Assembly: GCA_030590765.1 (NCBI GenBank)
Contig: JAUVCP010000028.1
Location: forward strand, 1 to 11,491
Origin: Flavobacteriaceae bacterium
Lineage (GTDB): Bacteria > Bacteroidota > Bacteroidia > Flavobacteriales > Flavobacteriaceae
DNA: 11,491 bases
Reading direction: 5' to 3'
Below the pieces are notes generated by a model. It did not search any database and was not told the DNA's origin. It was given only the letters and a program-made list of their open reading frames with translations. A program made the translations under genes and the position numbers. This document shows positions 1 to 5,398 of this stretch, piece by piece. Numbering within the stretch: position 1 is the stretch's first letter; every line of letters begins with the position of its first letter.

Positions 1-39
1 GGTTATTTTGTTGAATATACTGGTGATGTATTTGATAAA
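1..39 (+). repeat. Direct repeat copy 1 (identical to 607-645)
   Basis: All 39 bases are identical to 607-645, and the match stops at base 40, where the sequence becomes the conserved LeuC N-terminus (VWDSHIV). The copies are 606 bp apart, exactly 202 codons, and both are read in the LeuC frame. The match begins at the first base of the window, so it could continue further left. Position 607 is the native place for this peptide ([13 protein letters not shown] before MSIEGRMT). Confidence 0.95.
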
Positions 40-1410
40 GTTTGGGACAGCCATATTGTTAGGAAGGTAGAAAACGGACCTGATGTACTTTTTATTGACC
101 GTCATTTAGTTCATGAAGTGACAAGTCCAGTTGCATTTTTAGGACTTAAAAACAGAGGTATAAAGGTATTGCATCCTAACAAAACTTTTGCAACAGCAGA
201 TCACAATACACCAACCATTAATCAACATTTACCTGTTGAAGATCCATTATCTGCAAATCAGTTAAAGGCTTTGGAAGATAATGCTAAAGAATTTGGCATT
301 TTACACTGGGGGCTTGGTCATAAAAAAAATGGAGTGGTGCATATCGTAGGACCTGAAAATGGAATTACTTTACCTGGAGCCACGATTGTTTGTGGTGATT
401 CACATACATCCACCCACGGAGCTTTTGGGGCTATTGCCTTTGGTATTGGTACATCAGAAGTTGAAATGGTACTGGCAAGTCAGTGCATCATGCAACCTAA
501 GCCAAAAAAAATGCAGATCAATGTAAATGGTGAATTGGGCAAAGGTGTTACCCCGAAAGATGCAGCACTTTTTATCATATCTCAATTAACAACCTCAGGT
601 GCAACAGGTTATTTTGTTGAATATACTGGTGATGTATTTGATAAAATGAGTATAGAAGGCAGAATGACCGTTTGTAATTTAAGTATTGAAATGGGAGCTC
701 GTGGCGGAATCATTGCCCCTGATGAAAAAACCTTTACTTATATTCAAGGAAGAGAATTCACTCCAAAAAAAGGTGACTGGGATAAAGCAATGGAATACTG
801 GAAAACGCTAAAAACAGATGAAGGAGCTTCTTTTGATAAGGTAATTAATTTTGATGCATCAGATATTGAACCTATGATCACTTATGGTACAAATCCTGGA
901 ATGGGAATTGGTATTTCACAAAAAATACCTACTGCAAATAAAGCAAATGAACAAAAAGATACTTTTATTAAATCATTGGATTATATGAATTTCTCTGAAG
1001 AGGATAATATGATTGGTAAAAAGATAGATTATGTATTTTTAGGTAGCTGTACCAATGGTAGAATAGAAGATTTTAGAGCTTTTACATCTATTGTTAATGG
1101 AAGAAAAAAAGCTGATCATGTAACCGCATGGTTAGTACCTGGTTCACATGTTGTGGAAGATCAGATCAAAGAAGAAGGTTTGTTGGAAATTTTAAATGAA
1201 GCTGGATTTGAATTACGTCAGCCGGGTTGTTCGGCTTGTCTGGCAATGAATGATGATAAGGTACCCGCTGGAAAATATTCGGTTAGTACTTCTAACAGAA
1301 ATTTTGAAGGTCGTCAGGGTCCTGGATCAAGAACATTATTAGCAAGTCCATTGATGGCTGCAGCTGCAGCTGTTACAGGGGTGGTTACAGATCCAAGGAT
1401 GTTATTATAA
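1..1410 (+). CDS. leuC: 3-isopropylmalate dehydratase large subunit, 5' end missing or disrupted
   Basis: Large [4Fe-4S] subunit of isopropylmalate isomerase, which with LeuD interconverts 2- and 3-isopropylmalate; the same enzyme handles citramalate and beta-methylmalate. The frame is open from base 1 to the TAA at 1408-1410. Counting from window codon 1, the cluster cysteines are C350 (SCTN), C410 and C413 (PGCSAC), with the 60 and 3 residue spacings of E. coli Leu[13 protein letters not shown] and [17 protein letters not shown] are also intact. The family N-terminus is recognisable from [10 protein letters not shown] (codon 11 on), so the native Met should lie near codon 6. Instead codons 1-13 copy codons 203-215 of the same gene, so the true start is absent here. 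A GTG at 118 lies well inside the conserved N-terminal region and is not the start. The four-helix-bundle gene begins 49 nt downstream. Identity is very secure; the 5' boundary is not. Confidence 0.96.
   Translation, partial: GYFVEYTGDVFDKVWDSHIVRKVENGPDVLFIDRHLVHEVTSPVAFLGLKNRGIKVLHPNKTFATADHNTPTINQHLPVEDPLSANQLKALEDNAKEFGILHWGLGHKKNGVVHIVGPENGITLPGATIVCGDSHTSTHGAFGAIAFGIGTSEVEMVLASQCIMQPKPKKMQINVNGELGKGVTPKDAALFIISQLTTSGATGYFVEYTGDVFDKMSIEGRMTVCNLSIEMGARGGIIAPDEKTFTYIQGREFTPKKGDWDKAMEYWKTLKTDEGASFDKVINFDASDIEPMITYGTNPGMGIGISQKIPTANKANEQKDTFIKSLDYMNFSEEDNMIGKKIDYVFLGSCTNGRIEDFRAFTSIVNGRKKADHVTAWLVPGSHVVEDQIKEEGLLEILNEAGFELRQPGCSACLAMNDDKVPAGKYSVSTSNRNFEGRQGPGSRTLLASPLMAAAAAVTGVVTDPRMLL
607..645 (+). 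repeat. Direct repeat copy 2 (native position within leuC)
   Basis: Source copy of the 39-bp sequence at the window start. It encodes the conserved LeuC segment that precedes the SMEGRMTxCN-type motif, so it is in its expected place. Its last bases, TTTGATAAA, encode FDK; a native LeuC N-terminus would also carry FDK before VWD, giving a short microhomology at which the two regions could have been joined. Confidence 0.93.
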
Positions 1411-1412
1411 AA

Positions 1413-1453
1413 GCTTTATGCAATAAGCTTTAAGCATTAGGCTATAGCATTTA
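1413..1453 (+). repeat. Heptamer-phased array A1 (leuC to four-helix-bundle spacer)
   Basis: GC dinucleotides fall at 1413, 1420, 1427, 1434, 1441 and 1447, so five units of 7 nt (the last one 6) fill the spacer from 2 nt after the leuC stop to 6 nt before the next ATG. Units include GCTTTAT, GCAATAA, GCTTTAA and GCATTAG. Only GC and the period are conserved; the other five positions are mostly A/T. Positions 1418-1432 are the perfect inverted partner of 1831-1845, and 1440-1446 of 1824-1830. The function is unknown. Confidence 0.85.
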
Positions 1454-1845
1454 CAAATAATGAGAGATTTTAAAAAATATGAAGTTTGGCAATTAGGACG
1501 AAAATTTAGTTCGGCAATTTATTCCCATACGAAATATTTTCCAAAAGAAGAATTATATGGAATAACAAGTCAAATCAGAAGGGCTACCATATCAATACCA
1601 ACAAACATCAGTGAAGGGTGTGGTAGAAATAGTGATAAAGAATTTGCTCATTTTGTGAATATAGCATTAGGATCAGCTCTTGAAGTAGAAAACTTATTAA
1701 TTCTTTCAAATGATCTTTTGTATCTGGAAGATAAAATATTTAATGAATTAGAAAACGAGATAAATAAAATAAAAAGAAAATTATATAATTTACATTTAAA
1801 ATTAACAGAATAAGCCAAAAGCATATAGCCTAAAGCTTATTGCAT
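1418..1845. other. IVS-like cassette: inverted heptamer arrays enclosing the four-helix-bundle gene
   Basis: Left arm ATGCAATAAGCTTTA (1418-1432) is perfectly complementary to 1831-1845. After a 7-nt left-side bulge (1433-1439) pairing resumes for 7 bp (1440-1446 with 1824-1830). The whole coding region, start to stop codon, lies in the loop. In several bacteria, 23S rRNA intervening sequences have this shape: a base-paired stem, cut by RNase III, with a gene of the same four-helix-bundle family in the loop. That the leu mRNA behaves like this is inference. No target-site duplication was found outside the arms. Confidence 0.6.
1460..1813 (+). CDS. Four-helix-bundle protein (23S rRNA intervening-sequence / S23 family)
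   Basis: The 117-residue product is full length for the four-helix-bundle family first found in ORFs of 23S rRNA intervening sequences. Diagnostic segments are FKKYEVWQLGRKF (residues 4-16), YGITSQIRRATISIPTNISE (33-52), GRNSDKEFAHFVNIALGSA (55-73) and EVENLL (75-80), with a charged C-terminal helix (91-116). The fold is shared with Avd, the accessory protein of diversity-generating retroelements, but no reverse transcriptase or template/variable repeat is present. There is no signal peptide or membrane segment, so it should be cytoplasmic. It interrupts leuC-leuD, genes for two subunits of one enzyme, and has nothing obvious to do with leucine synthesis, which suggests insertion of a small cassette. 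Both flanks are heptamer arrays in inverted orientation. ATG 1460 matches the usual MRDFxKxEVW start. The molecular role of stand-alone members is not established. Confidence 0.9.
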   Translation: MRDFKKYEVWQLGRKFSSAIYSHTKYFPKEELYGITSQIRRATISIPTNISEGCGRNSDKEFAHFVNIALGSALEVENLLILSNDLLYLEDKIFNELENEINKIKRKLYNLHLKLTE

Positions 1846-1848
1846 TTT
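1814..1848 (+). repeat. Heptamer-phased array A2 (four-helix-bundle to leuD spacer)
   Basis: Five strict 7-nt units start at 1814, 1821, 1828, 1835 and 1842 (GCCAAAA, GCATATA, GCCTAAA, GCTTATT, GCATTTT), beginning on the base after the stop codon and ending 3 nt before the leuD ATG. The reverse complement of 1811-1845, which includes the stop codon, matches 4036-4070 at 33 of 35 positions and also matches A1 apart from one missing unit. The 11-mer AAGCCAAAAGC (1812-1822) recurs in direct orientation at 4102-4112. Confidence 0.88.
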
Positions 1849-1851
1849 ATT

Positions 1852-2448
1852 ATGGCATACGATAAATTTACAATATTAAAGAGTACAGCATATCCGCTAC
1901 CAATTGAAAATGTTGACACAGATCAGATCATTCCGGCAAGGTTTTTAAAAGCTACGGAAAGAAAAGGATTTGGAGATAATTTATTTAGAGACTGGAGATA
2001 TAATTCTGATGGATCACCTAAAACAGATTTTGTTTTGAATAATCCAAAATATAGTGGTAAAATATTATTGGGAGGTAAGAACTTTGGCTCTGGTTCGTCC
2101 CGTGAGCATGCTGCGTGGGCAGTTTATGATTTTGGATTTCGATGTGTGATCTCAAGTTTCTTTGCAGATATTTTTAAGAATAACTGTTTGAATGTAGGGG
2201 TTTTACCGGTTCAGGTAAGCGAAACATTTGCACAGGAGATCTTTGATGCCATTGAGAAATATCCAGATACTGAAATTGAAGTTGATCTTGAAAATCAAAA
2301 AGTTACTTTATTAGCAACTAACAGATCAGAAAGTTTTGAAATCAATGGCTATAAAAGAGACAATATGCTTAACGGTTTTGACGATATTGACTATTTACAA
2401 AACATGCAAAGTGATATTGAGAAATTTTCGAAATCAAGACCATTTTAA
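1852..2448 (+). CDS. leuD: 3-isopropylmalate dehydratase small subunit
   Basis: Small (swivel-domain) subunit partnering LeuC; it helps to form the substrate-binding part of the isomerase. The 198-residue product has the family landmarks VDTDQIIPARFL (21-32), then LLGGKNFGSGSSREHAAWAV (72-91), which is the loop that contacts substrate, and FADIFKNNCLNVGVLP (104-119). Length is normal for LeuD. The frame is open upstream to a TTG at 1840, but that codon lies inside the heptamer array, and ATG 1852 gives the usual MxYDKFxxL start, so 1852 was chosen. Normally leuD follows leuC directly; here the four-helix-bundle cassette separates them by 441 nt. Co-transcription within the leu operon is inferred from the common strand and lack of a terminator. 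Confidence 0.96.
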   Translation: MAYDKFTILKSTAYPLPIENVDTDQIIPARFLKATERKGFGDNLFRDWRYNSDGSPKTDFVLNNPKYSGKILLGGKNFGSGSSREHAAWAVYDFGFRCVISSFFADIFKNNCLNVGVLPVQVSETFAQEIFDAIEKYPDTEIEVDLENQKVTLLATNRSESFEINGYKRDNMLNGFDDIDYLQNMQSDIEKFSKSRPF

Positions 2449-2454
2449 CTAATT

Positions 2455-2516
2455 GCTCAAGCAAATTCGCTATAAGTTTTATGCTTATAGCCTATAGTAA
2501 AAGCATAATGCACTTC
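2455..2516 (+). repeat. Heptamer-phased array A3 (leuD to synthase spacer)
   Basis: This is the least regular array. Units begin at 2455 (6 nt), 2461 (8 nt), 2469, 2476, 2483, 2490, 2497 (6 nt), 2503 and 2510; two of them carry GT instead of GC. Positions 2469-2476 (GCTATAAG) and 2484-2491 (CTTATAGC) form a perfect 8-bp inverted repeat with a 7-nt loop. The array ends 4 nt before the next start codon. Confidence 0.75.
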
Positions 2517-2520
2517 AATA

Positions 2521-4035
2521 ATGAAAAGAAAGATTGAAATAATGGATACAACACTTCGTGATGGTGAACAAACCAGCGGAGTTTCTTTTTCTGCATCCGA
2601 AAAACTTACAATAGCCAAGCTTTTGCTAAACGAATTAAATGTTGACCGAATTGAAATTGCTTCAACAAGAGTTTCAGAAGGTGAATACCAGGCAGTTAAG
2701 AATATTTGTAACTGGGCAAATAAAAAAGGTTGTATTGATAAGGTAGAGGTGCTATCATTTGTTGATAAAGGTTTATCCATTAAATGGATGGTGGAAACCG
2801 GAGCAAAAGTGCAAAATTTGCTTACAAAAGGATCTTTGAATCATCTTACACATCAATTAAAGAAAACTCCTGAACAACATTTTGCAGAGATTGCTGAAGT
2901 AATTGAAATGGCGAGTCAAAAAGGAATAGATAGCAATGTCTACTTAGAAGACTGGAGTAACGGAATGATCAATTCGCCAGATTATGTGTATGATTTTTTA
3001 AACTTTTTATCTACCCAGAATATAAAAAGAGTTTTGTTGCCAGATACTTTAGGTGTTTTATCTCCAAGTGACAGCAGTAAATATTTACTAGATATTAGGA
3101 ATAAATTTCCGGATATGCATCTTGATTTTCATGCACATAATGATTATGACCTTGGTGTGGCCAATGTATTGGAATCTATAAAAGCAGGTGTTGATGGAAT
3201 TCATCTTACACTTAACGGAATGGGAGAGAGAGCAGGAAATGCTCCAATGGCAAGTGTTGTTGCTGTAATCAATGATTTTTTACCCGAAATTGAGATATCA
3301 GTAAATGAAAAAGCGCTTTACTCTGTAAGTAAACTTGTCGAAACTTTTTCAGGATTTAGAATCCCGGTAAATAAACCAGTACTAGGAGAAAATGTATTTA
3401 CACAAACAGCTGGAATACATGCAGATGGAGATAGTAAGAATAACTTATACTTTAATAATTTAATTCCAGAAAGATTTGCCAGAAAACGTCAATATGCACT
3501 TGGAAAAACATCCGGAAAGGCTAATATACAAAAGAATTTAGAAGAATTAGGATTGCATTTAAGCAATGAAGATGTGTTAAAAGTAACCCAGAGAATTATT
3601 GAATTAGGCGATAAAAAAGAGGTGGTTACTCAGGATGATCTCCCTTACATTATCAGTGATGTTCTTAGCAGTAATTTGTATGAGGAAAAGATCAAAGTTG
3701 ATTCTTATGTTTTAACCCATTCCAAAGGATTACGACCATCAACAACGCTTTCTGTTTCTATTGATGAAGAAAAATTTGAGGAACATGCACAGGGAGATGG
3801 ACAATTTGATGCTTTTATGAATGCATTGAGAAAAGTATATGGAAGCAAAGGATTGGAATTACCAATCTTAACAGATTACACAGTGAGAATTCCTCCTGGA
3901 TCTGCTTCTGATGCGCTATGTGAAACAGTGATCACATGGAAAAAAGGAGAAAAAACATTTAAAACAAGAGGTCTGGATTCAGACCAAACAGTTTCAGCAA
4001 TTGTGGCAACACAAAAAATGTTGAATATCATATAA
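2521..4035 (+). CDS. cimA: (R)-citramalate synthase-like enzyme with LeuA-type regulatory domain (alternatively 2-isopropylmalate synthase)
   Basis: Acyl-CoA-dependent synthase of the HMGL/LeuA family, 504 aa: TIM barrel (about 4-265), linker region, and C-terminal LeuA dimer/regulatory domain (about 385-504). Metal and catalytic residues are visible: R13-D14 in TLRDGEQ, E143, H204 and H206 in FHAHND, and N240 in GERAGN. The sequence resembles the Leptospira citramalate synthase throughout (SEKLTIAKLLL, NLLTKGSL, VYLEDWSNG, TQTAGIHADGD). By my recall of the Leptospira structure, the hydrophobic pocket selecting pyruvate is L81, L104 and Y144; the aligned residues here are L78, L101 and Y141, all identical. 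Several isoleucine-site residues are kept (L450, Y453, I457), but others differ (S463, C467, S487). Citramalate made from pyruvate and acetyl-CoA would feed LeuCD and LeuB to give 2-oxobutyrate. Many pipelines would label this leuA. The family is certain; the substrate is probable. Confidence 0.8.
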   Translation: MKRKIEIMDTTLRDGEQTSGVSFSASEKLTIAKLLLNELNVDRIEIASTRVSEGEYQAVKNICNWANKKGCIDKVEVLSFVDKGLSIKWMVETGAKVQNLLTKGSLNHLTHQLKKTPEQHFAEIAEVIEMASQKGIDSNVYLEDWSNGMINSPDYVYDFLNFLSTQNIKRVLLPDTLGVLSPSDSSKYLLDIRNKFPDMHLDFHAHNDYDLGVANVLESIKAGVDGIHLTLNGMGERAGNAPMASVVAVINDFLPEIEISVNEKALYSVSKLVETFSGFRIPVNKPVLGENVFTQTAGIHADGDSKNNLYFNNLIPERFARKRQYALGKTSGKANIQKNLEELGLHLSNEDVLKVTQRIIELGDKKEVVTQDDLPYIISDVLSSNLYEEKIKVDSYVLTHSKGLRPSTTLSVSIDEEKFEEHAQGDGQFDAFMNALRKVYGSKGLELPILTDYTVRIPPGSASDALCETVITWKKGEKTFKTRGLDSDQTVSAIVATQKMLNII

Positions 4036-4037
4036 AT

Positions 4038-4072
4038 GCAATAAGCTATAGGCTATATGCTTTAGGCTTAAA
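4038..4072 (+). repeat. Heptamer-phased array A4 (synthase to leuB spacer, first block)
   Basis: Five strict units start at 4038, 4045, 4052, 4059 and 4066 (GCAATAA, GCTATAG, GCTATAT, GCTTTAG, GCTTAAA), beginning 2 nt after the synthase stop codon. Positions 4036-4070 are an inverted copy of 1811-1845 with two A/T mismatches in 35 bases. They are in the same orientation as the left arm of the four-helix-bundle cassette, although no such gene is present here. Confidence 0.88.
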
Positions 4073-4089
4073 AAAAGTAATATAAATTA

Positions 4090-4124
4090 GCTTATGGCTC
4101 AAAGCCAAAAGCTTAAAGCTTAAA
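4090..4124 (+). repeat. Heptamer-phased array A5 (synthase to leuB spacer, second block)
   Basis: Five strict units start at 4090, 4097, 4104, 4111 and 4118 (GCTTATG, GCTCAAA, GCCAAAA, GCTTAAA, GCTTAAA), ending 4 nt before the leuB ATG. An array-free AT-rich gap of 17 nt (4073-4089) separates it from A4. The last two units are identical, the only perfect tandem pair in the window. Confidence 0.88.
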
Positions 4125-4128
4125 ATAC

Positions 4129-5187
4129 ATGAAACTAAACATAGCATTATTGGCCGGAGACGGTATCGGACCAGAAGTTATTGATCAGGCAGTAAAAGTT
4201 TGTGATGCGGTTGCAAACAAATTTAATCATACAATTAACTGGACACCTGCTTTAACAGGAGCAGCTGCGATAGATGCAGTTGGAGAGCCCTACCCTGATG
4301 AAACACATGAAATTTGTATAGCAGCAGATGCTGTCCTTTTTGGTGCCATTGGTCATCCGAGATTTGATAATGATCCAACAGCAAAAGTAAGACCCGAACA
4401 GGGACTATTAAAAATGCGTAAAAAATTAGGCTTGTTTGCTAATGTTCGTCCAACTTTTACTTTTCCTTCTTTAATTGATAATTCACCTTTAAAAAGAGAA
4501 AGAATAGAAGGAACTGATTTGGTTTTTTTACGTGAGCTGACAGGAGGTATTTATTTTGGTAAAAAAGGGCGTAAAGATAATGGTAACACTGCTTATGATA
4601 ATTGTGTTTATACCAAAGAAGAAGTTACCCGTTTGGCAAAAAAAGGTTTTGAACTTGCAATGACAAGAACTAAAAAACTATGCTGTGTTGACAAAGCTAA
4701 TGTTTTGGAAACTTCTCGTTTATGGAGAGAAACTGTGCAGAACATGGAAAAAGATTACCCTGAAGTAGAAGTAAGTTACGAATTTGTTGATGCGGTTGCC
4801 ATGAGATTGGTTCAATGGCCAAACTCTTATGATGTTTTAATTACTGAAAATCTTTTTGGGGATATACTTACAGATGAAGCCTCTGTAATTTCAGGTTCTA
4901 TGGGCTTGATGCCTTCTGCATCAGTTGGTAAAGAAAATTATTTATATGAACCAATTCATGGTTCCTATCCTCAGGCTGCTGGTAAAGACATTGCAAATCC
5001 TTTGGCAACGATATTATCAGCTGCTATGATGTTTGAAGATGCTTTCAAATTGAAAGAAGAGGCAAAAATGATCAGAGATGTTGTAAACAGATCTTTAGAA
5101 GAAGGAATTGTAACAGAAGATCTATCAGGTAATCAAAGAGCTTATAAAACAAGTGAAGTAGGTGACTGGCTTGTTGAAAATATTTAG
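4129..5187 (+). CDS. leuB: 3-isopropylmalate dehydrogenase
   Basis: NAD-dependent oxidative decarboxylase giving 2-oxoisocaproate in leucine synthesis; it also accepts beta-methylmalate in the citramalate route. The 352-residue protein is the normal LeuB length. GDGIGPEV is at 10-17, the LeuB-specific loop with RPEQGLLKMRKKL at 88-100, the catalytic Tyr at Y142 (LTGGIYFG), the catalytic Lys at K189 (VDKANVLETSRLWR), the metal-binding Asp residues at D221, D245 and D249 (DILTDEAS), and the NAD-site motif EPIHGSYP at 274-281. ATG 4129 places this motif set at standard distances from the N-terminus. It is the last gene of the operon: a hairpin terminator starts 42 nt after its stop. Confidence 0.97.
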   Translation: MKLNIALLAGDGIGPEVIDQAVKVCDAVANKFNHTINWTPALTGAAAIDAVGEPYPDETHEICIAADAVLFGAIGHPRFDNDPTAKVRPEQGLLKMRKKLGLFANVRPTFTFPSLIDNSPLKRERIEGTDLVFLRELTGGIYFGKKGRKDNGNTAYDNCVYTKEEVTRLAKKGFELAMTRTKKLCCVDKANVLETSRLWRETVQNMEKDYPEVEVSYEFVDAVAMRLVQWPNSYDVLITENLFGDILTDEASVISGSMGLMPSASVGKENYLYEPIHGSYPQAAGKDIANPLATILSAAMMFEDAFKLKEEAKMIRDVVNRSLEEGIVTEDLSGNQRAYKTSEVGDWLVENI

Positions 5188-5228
5188 TCTACATTTAAGA
5201 TAAGATCATTTTTTTTAGATGATAGTTT

Positions 5229-5280
5229 ATGCTGATCTATAGGAATTAACCAAATTTTTTATAGATCAGCATTTTATTTA
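5229..5280 (+). terminator. Rho-independent-type terminator after leuB
   Basis: A perfect 13-bp inverted repeat, ATGCTGATCTATA (5229-5241) and its complement (5260-5272), encloses an 18-nt loop and is followed by the T-rich stretch TTTATTTA. It lies 42 nt after the leuB stop and before a gene set of different function, marking the end of the leu operon. The T tract is interrupted, so efficiency is uncertain. Confidence 0.75.
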
Positions 5281-5285
5281 CTATT

Positions 5286-5319
5286 TCACTTTTAATTAAT
5301 TAAAGTGAGAATCATGATT
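5286..5319. promoter_or_regulatory. Palindromic AT-rich elements upstream of the GH92 gene
   Basis: TTTAATTAATTAAA (5291-5304) is a perfect 14-bp palindrome, bracketed by TCAC and GTGA so that TCACTTT (5286-5292) can also pair with AAAGTGA (5302-5308). AATCATGATT (5310-5319) is a second palindrome just beyond it. Their position 80 to 113 nt before the gene would suit an operator, but AT-rich DNA produces such palindromes by chance. Confidence 0.25.
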
Positions 5320-5360
5320 AATTTAGCAAAATATTCTACCTTCAACTCCATATTATTATG

Positions 5361-5392
5361 TTGGAATATTATATTTTAGCATACTAAATTTA
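5361..5392 (+). promoter_or_regulatory. Weak candidate Bacteroidota-type promoter for the GH92 gene
   Basis: TTGG at 5361-5364 and TAAATTTA at 5385-5392 resemble the Bacteroidota -33 (TTTG) and -7 (TAnnTTTG) elements at plausible spacing; the second lacks the final G. The predicted start site would fall at or next to the TTG start codon, which would imply a leaderless transcript. Chance matches are likely in such AT-rich DNA. Confidence 0.2.
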
Positions 5393-5398
5393 TATTCT

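Noticed and set aside
118..1410. leuC starting at GTG 118
   Set aside because: Conserved LeuC sequence ([19 protein letters not shown]) is encoded in frame before this codon.
1460..1813. Diversity-generating retroelement (Avd-like accessory gene)
   Set aside because: No reverse transcriptase, template repeat or variable repeat was seen, and the protein matches the stand-alone intervening-sequence family equally well.
1411..1851. Insertion sequence carrying the small gene
   Set aside because: No transposase is encoded and no target-site duplication is visible outside the inverted arms; the arms are heptamer arrays also found elsewhere in the operon.
1840..2448. leuD starting at TTG 1840
   Set aside because: The extra codons lie in the heptamer array, and ATG 1852 gives the family N-terminus.
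2457..2780. Minus-strand reading frame over the leuD-synthase junction
   Set aside because: Its product has no recognisable features and it overlaps the conserved, well-supported start of the synthase gene.
1413..4124. CRISPR array
   Set aside because: The units are 7 nt, degenerate and have no spacers between identical repeats; no cas genes are present.
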